In this document: positions 8,130 to 14,585 of the stretch, in pieces | Layout: every line of letters begins with the position of its first letter | How positions within the stretch are numbered: position 1 is the stretch's first letter | Source of the DNA: Candidatus Levyibacteriota bacterium | Lineage (GTDB): Bacteria; Patescibacteria; Microgenomatia; Levybacterales; UBA12049 | Length of the DNA: 15,786 nt | Direction of reading: 5' to 3' | Assembly (NCBI GenBank): GCA_016182425.1 | Contig: JACPGP010000006.1 | Location: 1 to 15,786 of the forward strand | Notes under the pieces: generated by a model | Databases searched by the model: none | What the model saw: the letters and a program-made list of their open reading frames with translations, nothing else | Told to the model about the DNA's origin: nothing | Position numbers and translations under genes: made by a program

Positions 8130-8158
8130 TTGTATTTTAACACAAAAGAACGTAGAAT
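8130..8158 (+). promoter_or_regulatory. Promoter for the tRNA-like fragment and tRNA-Pro
   Basis: The plus strand has TTGTAT (8130-8135) and TAGAAT (8153-8158) separated by exactly 17 nt, which puts a start around 8165-8167. That is the first base of the tRNA-like 5' half. It overlaps the divergent tRNA-Arg promoter. The -35 is a weak match (3 of 6). Confidence 0.4.
8134..8142 (-). promoter_or_regulatory. Extended -10 promoter for tRNA-Arg and the sortase/GT-C operon
   Basis: The minus strand reads TGT then TAAAAT (-10 at 8139-8134), ending 9 nt before the tRNA 5' base at 8124. A start near 8127 would give a leader of about 3 nt. No good -35 is seen, as is allowed with an extended -10. It would drive tRNA-Arg and the genes down to 2544. 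Confidence 0.45.
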
Positions 8159-8166
8159 AAATAAAA

Positions 8167-8200
8167 CGGGGATTGGCCTAATTGGTAAGGCACACGATTC
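8167..8200 (+). pseudogene. 5' half of a tRNA (Gln-like), cut at the anticodon
   Basis: An acceptor-like 5' strand (CGGGGAT, TG) is followed by a perfect D-arm: stem GCCT (8176-8179) and AGGC (8188-8191), with loop AATTGGTA carrying the conserved GG. Then comes ACACGATTC, which looks like the 5' side of an anticodon stem. The expected complementary anticodon strand, T-arm and acceptor 3' strand do not follow. Twenty unrelated bases (8201-8220) lead directly into tRNA-Pro. The pattern GGGGAT..GCC..GGTAAGGCA resembles bacterial tRNA-Gln. It could be a relic, or part of the tRNA-Pro leader with a retained function. Confidence 0.5.
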
Positions 8201-8220
8201 GCCCGCCTGACTGGAAATGA

Positions 8221-8292
8221 CGGAGTGTAGTGAATCGGTATCACGCTGCGTTCGGGTCGCAGAAACAGGGGGTTCAATTCCCCCCACTCCGA
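8221..8292 (+). tRNA. tRNA-Pro (CGG)
   Basis: This is a full 72-nt cloverleaf. Acceptor CGGAGTG pairs with CACTCCG, D-stem is GTGA/TCAC, anticodon stem is CTGCG/CGCAG and T-arm is GGGGG-TTCAATT-CCCCC. The anticodon loop TTCGGGT gives CGG with G37. The C1-G72 pair and A73 are bacterial tRNA-Pro identity features. CCA is not encoded in full. Confidence 0.95.
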
Positions 8293-8305
8293 CAAACGGG
8301 TCGCC

Positions 8306-8346
8306 AAACCAACCCCTATAAGGACAGTCCTTATAGAGGTTGGTTT
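8306..8346. repeat. Long inverted repeat (20-bp arms, 1-nt spacer)
   Basis: Arms 8306-8325 and 8327-8346 pair at 19 of 20 positions (one C-A mismatch at 8315/8337) around A8326. The core AAGGACAGTCCTT recurs after the transposase gene. It starts 13 nt behind tRNA-Pro and ends 16 nt before the transposase ATG. It could also end the tRNA-Pro transcript, but the T-run behind it (TTTAAC) is poor. Confidence 0.9.
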
Positions 8347-8362
8347 AACAAGCTAAACTAAT

Positions 8363-8983
8363 ATGTCGAAAATGACCTATAATACCAGGTTTTCACGCTA
8401 CAAACAGTATGCCAAAGATACGTATTACCACATTTACAACCGGGGAAACGGCAAGCAGGATATCTTTCATAATAAAGATGACTATCTCTTCTATATAAAT
8501 CGCCTGGAAAAAAACATCCAAAAGCATGATGTCGAGCTTATTTGTTATATCCTTATGCCCAACCACATCCACTTGCTAGCTAAACAAAAAACCGACACTC
8601 CAATTCATAAATTTATCTCTTCTCTCCACACCAGTTACTCAATGTATTTTAATAAAAAGCACGGCCATGTGGGCCACCTCTTCCAAGATCGGTTTAAACA
8701 GGTTATTGTAACTTCTGAAGAGCAACTCCTATATTTAACAAAATACATTCACCGAAATCCGGTTGAGGCTGGCATGACATCCCTTCCCTCGGATTACCCC
8801 TGGAGCAGCTACCATGAGTATGTACGAGTTTTACCCTGGATGTTATGTAAAAAAGACATCATTATGGGCATTTTAGGAACACCCGAGGAGATGTTTAGTC
8901 TAAAATATATCGACTTTTGCAATGGAGAACTTTCGGATAAGGAAAAATCACATCTGGAAGAGGCCGCCATGGAGACCTTTTAA
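8363..8983 (+). CDS. REP-associated tyrosine transposase (RAYT, Y1/HUH family)
   Basis: The 206-aa protein is a Y1 (IS200-like) HUH single-strand endonuclease of the REP-associated branch. It shows YYHIYNRGNGKQDIF (21-35) typical of the group, the HUH motif in ICYILMPNHIHLL (H68, H70), GHLFQDRFK (104-112) and the catalytic tyrosine region YLTKYIHRNPVEAG (124-137, likely Y128). All catalytic residues are present, so it may be active. ATGs lie at 8363 and 8372. It sits alone on the plus strand between tRNA-Pro and the end of ndk, flanked by matching palindromes. The stop codon overlaps the downstream palindrome. RAYTs typically occur as single domesticated copies that act on REP-like hairpins in the host genome; that role here is inferred. 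Confidence 0.9.
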   Translation: MSKMTYNTRFSRYKQYAKDTYYHIYNRGNGKQDIFHNKDDYLFYINRLEKNIQKHDVELICYILMPNHIHLLAKQKTDTPIHKFISSLHTSYSMYFNKKHGHVGHLFQDRFKQVIVTSEEQLLYLTKYIHRNPVEAGMTSLPSDYPWSSYHEYVRVLPWMLCKKDIIMGILGTPEEMFSLKYIDFCNGELSDKEKSHLEEAAMETF

Positions 8984-8995
8984 AGGACAGTCCTT
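8983..8995. repeat. Second copy of the 13-bp palindrome
   Basis: AAGGACAGTCCTT is identical to the core of the hairpin at 8320-8332. It begins within the transposase stop codon. Outside the 13 bp the arms no longer pair well. Confidence 0.85.
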
Positions 8996-9083
8996 AATTA
9001 GAAGCAAAAGTCGTCATCATCCATAATCCTGCCTAACCTAATAGGATATAGATTGTATCACTTCTTTTGGCGGATGCAAGGGG

Positions 9084-9548
9084 TTATTTTCGCTCTTCTT
9101 CGAGGTAAATGTAGTCGTAGTCAGCTTTTTCCCAAGAAAATACTTCTTTGGGGTCGAAGATGAGGGCTTCCTCTTTGCGGGCAATTTCGGCAGTTTCTGA
9201 AGCATGGATCAGATTATACTGCTGGCTCATGGCAAAATCACCGCGGATGGTGCCTGCGTCTGCTTCACGAGCCTTTGTGATACCCACCATTTTACGAATG
9301 GTTGTAACTGCCTCGACCCCCTCCCACAGCATGGCCACCACCGGATAAGACTTCATGTAACTTTTGAGCTTGGGAAAGAAGGCTTTGTCTTTGTGGTGCG
9401 CATACCACTCGTCTAAAATAGCGTCTGAGAGAGAAAGCATTTTGAGGGCTGCCAGACGCAGACCCTTGCGCTCGAATCTATGGATAATCTCACCGACTAA
9501 GCCTCGCTGCACCCCATCTGGCTTAACTAATATTACTGATCTTTCCAT
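9084..9548 (-). CDS. ndk: Nucleoside diphosphate kinase
   Basis: Ndk transfers the gamma-phosphate between nucleoside triphosphates and diphosphates through a phosphohistidine and balances NTP and dNTP pools. The 154-aa protein has the start RSVILVKPDGVQRGLVGEII with K9, and the active-site histidine H115 in NLIHASET (usual form NxxHGSDS). Also present are RGDFA (102-106) and a C-terminal YIYLEEE. Length is slightly above the bacterial norm (about 140) because of a short acidic tail. Its ATG lies 16 nt inside the end of the M16 peptidase gene, so it is last in the leuS-to-ndk operon. Downstream, 8996-9083 holds no gene and no clear terminator. Confidence 0.97.
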   Translation of the reverse strand: MERSVILVKPDGVQRGLVGEIIHRFERKGLRLAALKMLSLSDAILDEWYAHHKDKAFFPKLKSYMKSYPVVAMLWEGVEAVTTIRKMVGITKAREADAGTIRGDFAMSQQYNLIHASETAEIARKEEALIFDPKEVFSWEKADYDYIYLEEERK

Positions 9549-10831
9549 AACAACTTTTCAAACTTACTTTTTCCGGCAGCTGACGGATCAAAATTTCCTA
9601 TCACCGCCAAATTTAGCCGGGTAGGTTTTAAGTATTTTTTTGCTACCTGCGACACTTCCTCTTTTGTCACCTTATCTATTTTTAACAGAACGTCATCGAG
9701 GTTGTCAATGTGCTTTTCTAAAAGCTCCTGTGAGGCATAAAAACTAGCCACCGACCTACTATCCTCCATCTCTAAAATTAGATGTCCTTTAATATATTCT
9801 TTAGCCTTCTTTAGCTCGTCATTAGAAATTAGATCCGCCGCTCTGGCGGAAGAAATTCCATGATACTGATCAAGTATCACGGTTATTGCCTCATCAACTC
9901 GTTTTGGATCAATACCTGCCATAGTAACCAAAGACCCGCAATCTTGATATTCATCGGCGTTTGTCCGAACATAGTAGCCAAGTCCCCGCTTCTCCCGTAC
10001 TTCATGAAATAATCTGCTGCTCATTCCTCCGCCTAAAATGGCAGATAAAAGTGCCAATGGATAGCGGTCGGGACTGTTGATTGCTACTGTCCGAACCCCA
10101 AGAGCGATGTGTACCTGCTCGGTTTTTTTATGCTTGATAAAAACTTGAGGCTTTTCTTGCGCCTGCACAACTGGCTCATACTGATTGGTGGCAAAAACAT
10201 TCATCCTGCCAAAGTACTGTTCAACAAGAATAAATGTCTTTTTGCTATCAATACCACCAGCCACCACCACAGTAAGATTATTAGCACTGTACAGCGATCC
10301 CATAAAGACAAGAAAATCGCTCCTTGTAATTTTTCGAATAACGTCCTTCTCCCCTGCTATATCCCAACCCATTGGCGTATTACCATATAAAAGAGACTCG
10401 AACACATCGCCGATTTTGCGCGCCGGCGTATCTTCGTAGAGGTTGATTTCTTCCAAAATAACTCCCCTTTCCTTGTCTATTTCTTTTGCAGAGAGAAGCA
10501 TGTTTTGCAGCATGTCCGAGAGGACATCTAAGGATAAATTGATATGGTTTGCCCCTGATTTGATATAGTAACCGGTTGTTTCTTTACCGGTAAAGGCATT
10601 AAATTCTCCGCCAATGCCATCAATAAGGGTGGAAATTTCTATGGCAGAGGGGCGCTTTTTGGTACCCTTAAAGGCCATGTGCTCTAAAAAGTGGGAAATG
10701 CCATTGTTGTCTTTTGTTTCGTATCTGGAGCCTGCCCCAACCATCACCAAAACCGTGGCGCTTTCAAAAGAGGGCATGGGGATAGTGAGAACTCGTAAAC
10801 CATTTGAGAGGACTGTCTTGTGGTACTGCAT
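9533..10831 (-). CDS. M16 family zinc metallopeptidase (processing-peptidase type)
   Basis: This is a peptidase of the insulinase/mitochondrial processing peptidase family. The inverted zinc motif HxxEH is HFLEH (residues 47-51), and the third ligand glutamate is E127 or E128 in ERGVILEEINLYEDTP. The C-terminal half carries the family's substrate loop, GGGMSSRLFHEVREKRGLGY (20 residues beginning near 268). At 432 aa it is one complete two-domain subunit of the type that dimerises. No signal peptide is visible, so it is probably cytoplasmic and degrades peptides. It follows argS by 33 nt, where TATACT (10847-10842) could be a weak internal -10, and overlaps ndk by 16 nt. A small palindrome at 9834-9850 encodes part of a surface-loop-like segment (SARAAD). 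Confidence 0.95.
   Translation of the reverse strand: MQYHKTVLSNGLRVLTIPMPSFESATVLVMVGAGSRYETKDNNGISHFLEHMAFKGTKKRPSAIEISTLIDGIGGEFNAFTGKETTGYYIKSGANHINLSLDVLSDMLQNMLLSAKEIDKERGVILEEINLYEDTPARKIGDVFESLLYGNTPMGWDIAGEKDVIRKITRSDFLVFMGSLYSANNLTVVVAGGIDSKKTFILVEQYFGRMNVFATNQYEPVVQAQEKPQVFIKHKKTEQVHIALGVRTVAINSPDRYPLALLSAILGGGMSSRLFHEVREKRGLGYYVRTNADEYQDCGSLVTMAGIDPKRVDEAITVILDQYHGISSARAADLISNDELKKAKEYIKGHLILEMEDSRSVASFYASQELLEKHIDNLDDVLLKIDKVTKEEVSQVAKKYLKPTRLNLAVIGNFDPSAAGKSKFEKLLWKDQ
9834..9850. repeat. Short palindrome within the M16 peptidase gene
   Basis: TCCGCC (9834-9839) and GGCGGA (9845-9850) form a 6-bp stem with a 5-nt loop. It is G+C-rich against A+T-rich surroundings and encodes Ala/Arg residues about 328-333, just before SNDELKKAKEY. 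It may be a small in-frame palindromic insertion. Confidence 0.5.
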
Positions 10832-10864
10832 AAGTTATCACAGTATACCACATTGCAGCCTAAC

Positions 10865-12514
10865 TTACATACGCTCAGGCGCTATGATACCAAGAAGATA
10901 TAGGCCGGTTTTGAGAACTTGACCAACACTTGCTGTTAATGCCAGACGAAATTCTTTTTCTTCTGATTCTAAAATTTTGTGTTTTTGGTAAAACAGATTA
11001 AACTTTTGCGCCAGGTCAAAAAGGTAGGTGCAAAGAAGGTTTGGTGCAAACTTCTCGGCAGCTTCTTGCGATATTTCTGGAAATTTGTGAACCGCCCTTA
11101 GAATTGCTAATTCCTCGGGCTCTAACTTGATACTTAATACTTGATACTTAATACTTGATACTTTCGCGAGCACGCTCTGCGTGCGAGCATATGTGTACTG
11201 CAAATACGGCCCGCTATTTCCTTCTAAACTAATTGACTCTTCAAAACTAAAGCTAATATCCCGTCCAATGCCGCTTTTTAACAGGGCGTATTTGACTGCT
11301 CCGACGGCAACTTTTTCAGCAGTCGTCTCATCCATCTGCTTATACGCTCTTTGTATCCTTTCTTTTGCCTCATCCAAAAGCCACTCGCCTGTAAGCACAA
11401 CACCTGTTCGACTGCTCATTTTTCCTGTTGGCAAACGCACCATGCCATGACCAATGTGTTTGGTCTTTGCTGCTAAATCTGGATTAATAAGCGATAAGGC
11501 CTTTAGCAAAACAGAAAAGTACGCGTTAATTTCATTGCCTGTCACAATAATAGATAAGTCATAAGGAAAATCTTTATATTTTGTGGGAGCCAAACCCAAT
11601 TCTTTTGCCTCGTAGGTTGGCAAACCTAAGGAGTTAATAAAAACCCGGTTGTGTAACCCATACTTTTCTCCTGGAAAAATAACAGCACCCTGGCTTTCTT
11701 GAAAGATGTCCATGTGTTTTCTAACGTACTCAAGACCAATTTTACCAACTACAGATTCAAAGTAATACCCTTCGAATTTTGTACCAAGACGTTTATAGAT
11801 AGTTTCAAAGTGCTCCAAACTCCACTCTCTCCCCTTTTGGTATAGCTCTCTTATTGACGCGTCATTCTCATAAATCTTTTTATTTAATATATTAATCTCT
11901 TTCTTTGCAGCTTCATCTTCTTCGTAGGCCTTTGCTCCCCTTGCATACGCCTTTCCCAGAAACTTTGCCCGTTCTTTTGGATTCTTTTTCTCTAGATTTG
12001 AGATTTGCAAAATTGCGTAAAGCGATTTTGCTATGTGTAACCCAACATCTCCCTGATAGTTAACACGTTTCACAGTGGCTCCCTGTGATTCAAGCAGCCG
12101 ACAAAGCGCTTCTCCAACCGCATTACTGTACAAATGGCCGATGTGAAACTCTTTGAAGGGATTTGGGTCGGTAAACTCAACCATGATTTTTTTGCCTCGT
12201 AAGGCCTGGCCTTGCATTGAAACCTCCTGTAACTGATCTATTAAGTAGTCATATGACAGATAAAAATTAATAAAACCAGGAGCGACCGCCTCGACTTTGT
12301 CGAGGAATTTCCAATTCCCAATATCCAATATCTTTTTTGCTAACTCTTGAGGATTCTGATGAAACTTTTTCCCTAAAACGAGCGCTACATTCGAGGAATA
12401 GTCGCCATGGCTTTCGTCTTTCGGCTCCTGAAGCTCAACATCTATCTGCTCATCTGGCACTAACTCCCCAACAGCTTTTACCAAACTTTCAATAATCTGC
12501 TTTTTTGCATCCAT
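10865..12514 (-). CDS. argS: Arginyl-tRNA synthetase
   Basis: ArgRS, a class I aminoacyl-tRNA synthetase, charges tRNA-Arg. The N-terminal ArgRS domain (about 1-90) contains HGDYSSNVAL (36-45). The HIGH motif is FHIGHLYSNA (123-132) after VEFTDPNP, and the KMSKS-type motif is TGKMSSRTG (363-371). YLQYTYARTQS (437-447) leads into the C-terminal DALR anticodon-binding domain that ends in APERM. The 549 aa is a normal length. A heptanucleotide tandem repeat adds about 14 residues (452-464, SSIKYQVLSIK) in the linker between catalytic core and anticodon domain. It follows the metallo-beta-lactamase gene by 6 nt and precedes the M16 gene by 33 nt. A tRNA-Arg(CCT) gene is also in the window but not in this operon. 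Confidence 0.98.
   Translation of the reverse strand: MDAKKQIIESLVKAVGELVPDEQIDVELQEPKDESHGDYSSNVALVLGKKFHQNPQELAKKILDIGNWKFLDKVEAVAPGFINFYLSYDYLIDQLQEVSMQGQALRGKKIMVEFTDPNPFKEFHIGHLYSNAVGEALCRLLESQGATVKRVNYQGDVGLHIAKSLYAILQISNLEKKNPKERAKFLGKAYARGAKAYEEDEAAKKEINILNKKIYENDASIRELYQKGREWSLEHFETIYKRLGTKFEGYYFESVVGKIGLEYVRKHMDIFQESQGAVIFPGEKYGLHNRVFINSLGLPTYEAKELGLAPTKYKDFPYDLSIIVTGNEINAYFSVLLKALSLINPDLAAKTKHIGHGMVRLPTGKMSSRTGVVLTGEWLLDEAKERIQRAYKQMDETTAEKVAVGAVKYALLKSGIGRDISFSFEESISLEGNSGPYLQYTYARTQSVLAKVSSIKYQVLSIKLEPEELAILRAVHKFPEISQEAAEKFAPNLLCTYLFDLAQKFNLFYQKHKILESEEKEFRLALTASVGQVLKTGLYLLGIIAPERM
11122..11163 (-). repeat. Heptanucleotide tandem repeat in argS
   Basis: On the coding strand five perfect heptads alternate AAGTATC and AAGTATT (11163-11129), followed by one degenerate heptad (AAGTTAG, 11128-11122). 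Six heptads make 42 nt, i.e. 14 codons. Because 7 is not a multiple of 3, only groups of three units keep the frame. The encoded stretch (SIKYQVLSIK) lies in an inter-domain linker. Confidence 0.9.
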
Positions 12515-12520
12515 ATGGCT

Positions 12521-13378
12521 TTAGTCTAGCACAATAAAACCCCTCTTTCCATCGGAAACAATTTCGATATCTCCATTCTTGTCTGTTCGTAAAATTTTAC
12601 TGCCAACCTTTTCCAATTTACCGATTATTTCCCGATTGGGGTGGCCGTAGTTGTTTTTTCCAACCGAAATAACAGCAAGTTTAGGGTATAATACTTGTAT
12701 AATATCTTCTGTAAGGCCAGTTTTTGACCCATGGTGGGGAACTTGCAACACATCAACTGAAGATTGAACAGTCTCAAGCTGACTTGCCTGACTGTCCCCT
12801 GTTAGTAAAAGATCAAACTCGTTGTAAGACAAAAGCATCGCCAAAGATCCAAACTCTCCGCTTTCTACAATCTTGCCATCTGGAGATGTTTGACGCAAAA
12901 AGTTTTTCGTTGGACTAACAATATTAAGCATTACTCCATCTTTTATTTTTACCCTATTCCCCGCAGAAAGATACTTTTGGCTAATCTTTTTCTCTTTCAA
13001 AAGATTTGTCAGTTCTATAAATACAACTGTATCATTTTCTAATTCTTCTGTAGCAAAAGACATCACCTGATAGCGCTTAAGAACTGATAAAAGACCAATT
13101 ATATGATCTGCATGCGGGTGTGTAAGAACAACTAAATCTATTTGTCTATCCCAAAACGGCATGTGGTTTGCCAAGCAAGAAAGAACTTTCTCATCCGGAC
13201 CGCCATCAACCAAAATGTCTATCTGTTTTGGAGTTCGAATGTAAATGGCATCGCCTTGGCCCACATTGCAAAAAACCAGGTGTAATTTGCCATCAAAAAA
13301 GCGAAAGTACTGATAAGTAGATATTGCAGTAAGCGAAAAGACCGCCACTATACTAATAAGAACGACTTTTTTGCGCAT
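12521..13378 (-). CDS. ComEC-type metallo-beta-lactamase (C-terminal ComEC part)
   Basis: This is the MBL-fold hydrolase domain that forms the C-terminus of ComEC/Rec2 and is thought to degrade the non-transported DNA strand. Seen are VGQGDAIYIRT, LVDGG, the metal motif THPHADH (H87, H89, D91, H92 counted from ATG 13378), TGDSQ, VPHHGSK and the final GHPN. A hydrophobic N-terminal segment (about 4-22) would hold it at the membrane facing outward. I chose ATG 13378 (285 aa); an upstream TTG at 13390 is in frame. The gene overlaps the comEC membrane gene by 26 nt in another frame, and the overlap contains a run of six A's. Deleting one A would fuse both into a normal-sized ComEC, so a frameshift is as likely as a true split. 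argS follows after 6 nt. Confidence 0.92.
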   Translation of the reverse strand: MRKKVVLISIVAVFSLTAISTYQYFRFFDGKLHLVFCNVGQGDAIYIRTPKQIDILVDGGPDEKVLSCLANHMPFWDRQIDLVVLTHPHADHIIGLLSVLKRYQVMSFATEELENDTVVFIELTNLLKEKKISQKYLSAGNRVKIKDGVMLNIVSPTKNFLRQTSPDGKIVESGEFGSLAMLLSYNEFDLLLTGDSQASQLETVQSSVDVLQVPHHGSKTGLTEDIIQVLYPKLAVISVGKNNYGHPNREIIGKLEKVGSKILRTDKNGDIEIVSDGKRGFIVLD

Positions 13379-14585
13379 GATGAAGAACAATTACTATCAA
13401 TAGACAATAGTAACCCGCTACCCATTGCCATGGGAAAGAATTGATAGCAATTGTGGTGCCAAAATTACTAAATAAATTTACAACATATTCAAAGTACAAA
13501 AGAAAAGGCAAAGACGCATACAAAATTAACCTCCCCATAGGTTCAAAAACCAAACCCACCATCCCTCCCACTCCCCCAATTATCATCAGAACCGGCACTG
13601 TCCACAAAACTAAGGCATTAACCAGCACTGAAAAGAGCGAATATGTACCAAAATTAGCAAGTAAAATTGGTAAGGTAGCAATTTGGGCGGCAATGGTGGT
13701 TTGGAGATCAGGAAATCCTGGAAGAAGCGGCCGGATGTAGATAAGACCAAGGGTCGCCAGAAACGAAAGCTGAAATCCGATGTCAAAAAGAAGCTGCGGA
13801 TTCAAAAAAAGCATTCCTGCTGCGGCTAAAACCAAGGCATAGGTTGCCAGATATTGTCGCCCAAGAATTTGAGCGGTGAAAGCAAGAATACCCATAATAG
13901 AGGCCCTAACAATTGATGGTTCAAATCCTGCCAAAGCGGCATAGAAAACAATCCCTCCGATGCTGGCCAAAATGGCAATTTGCCGCCGAAAAAGAACGGC
14001 AAAAAGACTGCTTAAAAACCCTCCTACCATAGTGACATTCATTCCCGATGCCGCAATCACGTGCAAAACACCAGTTGCTTTGAGCTTTTCAAAAAAGTCT
14101 GATGTCATCCCCGCTTTGATGCCAAACGTTATGCCTAAAAGCAAACTTGAAGCTTGGGATGGCAGGGTATTTTGAAAAAGTAACGTCACCTTTTGGCGGA
14201 TAGTAGATGTAATTGCTAACCCCGATTTAATCGGGGCTAACACAAAATTCCCCTCTTTTTTGCTTGCCTCGATTTTGGGATAATACATTGACAGGACTTG
14301 ATTTTCATTTGTTAGCACTCTTTTTTTAACAGTGCCAAAGATATGTAAGGCATCGCCATAATGAAATGCCGGATATCTTGGGGTTACGATAAAAAAAGTC
14401 TGTCCATCGTCAATGACAACAAATTTTTGCTGACTACCGACAATTTTGGGCTCAGTCAGAAGCGTGACGTGTATTTTTATCTGCTGTCCATCTATTATAG
14501 TTTTTGATGTAGATTGATAGAATTGCTGAAAACGAAAAGCTAGCAGTAAAAGAAGAATTCCTATGAAATAATTAATATACTGCAA
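13353..14585 (-). CDS. comEC: ComEC/Rec2 DNA uptake channel, membrane part
   Basis: ComEC forms the inner-membrane channel through which single-stranded DNA enters during natural transformation. This 410-aa part has an N-terminal membrane anchor (5-17), a beta-rich OB-like DUF4131 region (about 30-105) and the competence domain (147-405). The family signature is TGVLHVIAASGMNV (171-184), followed by GFEPSIVRASIMGILAF (220-236) and NPQLLFDIGFQLSFLATLGL (262-281). The start is TTG 14585, supported by AAAGGAG 4 nt upstream; an in-frame TAA lies just above it, so no earlier start exists. It overlaps comEA by 14 nt. DUF4131 is short, with fewer N-terminal helices than in Bacillus. The nuclease-like MBL domain is in the next reading frame. 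A palindrome at 14220-14236 encodes residues about 117-122. Confidence 0.93.
   Translation of the reverse strand: MQYINYFIGILLLLLAFRFQQFYQSTSKTIIDGQQIKIHVTLLTEPKIVGSQQKFVVIDDGQTFFIVTPRYPAFHYGDALHIFGTVKKRVLTNENQVLSMYYPKIEASKKEGNFVLAPIKSGLAITSTIRQKVTLLFQNTLPSQASSLLLGITFGIKAGMTSDFFEKLKATGVLHVIAASGMNVTMVGGFLSSLFAVLFRRQIAILASIGGIVFYAALAGFEPSIVRASIMGILAFTAQILGRQYLATYALVLAAAGMLFLNPQLLFDIGFQLSFLATLGLIYIRPLLPGFPDLQTTIAAQIATLPILLANFGTYSLFSVLVNALVLWTVPVLMIIGGVGGMVGLVFEPMGRLILYASLPFLLYFEYVVNLFSNFGTTIAINSFPWQWVAGYYCLLIVIVLHHAQKSRSY
14220..14236. repeat. Perfect palindrome within comEC
   Basis: Arms CCCCGATT (14220-14227) and AATCGGGG (14229-14236) flank a single T. Direct repeats GCTAAC sit at 14215-14220 and 14236-14241. 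It lies in frame in the linker between the OB-like and competence domains. Confidence 0.6.

Larger units (their letters stand above)
8306..8997 (+). mobile_element. RAYT/Y1 transposase unit bounded by palindromes
   Basis: One Y1-type transposase gene lies between two copies of the palindrome AAGGACAGTCCTT (8320-8332 and 8983-8995). IS200/IS605 and REP/RAYT systems use subterminal hairpins as transposase binding sites, so the palindromes are the likely recognition elements. True ends and target sequence are not evident, and no target duplication is expected for this family. The outer limits given are the outer edges of the two palindromes. Confidence 0.45.

Noticed and set aside
8195..8237. 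CGATTC (8195-8200) and GAATCG (8232-8237) as a stem joining the tRNA half to tRNA-Pro
   Set aside because: The second arm belongs to the D-arm of an intact tRNA-Pro; six bases is too little evidence for an alternative fold.
8984..9083. Small gene or terminator behind ndk
   Set aside because: No coding frame or hairpin with a T-tract; only the 13-bp palindrome and a weak CCTAACCTAATAGG symmetry are seen.
9148..9624. Plus-strand open frames opposite ndk and the M16 gene
   Set aside because: They are antisense shadows of clearly conserved proteins and have no recognisable domains.
11164..11188. Inverted repeat GCACGC-TCT-GCGTGC beside the argS heptad array
   Set aside because: It encodes the conserved YARTQSVLAK segment of ArgRS, so the symmetry is probably incidental.
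12290..12304. Hairpin CTCGAC-TTT-GTCGAG as a possible regulatory or mobile element
   Set aside because: It lies within argS coding sequence (LDKVE, about residues 71-75), is short, has no flanking repeat, and shows no sign of being an insertion.
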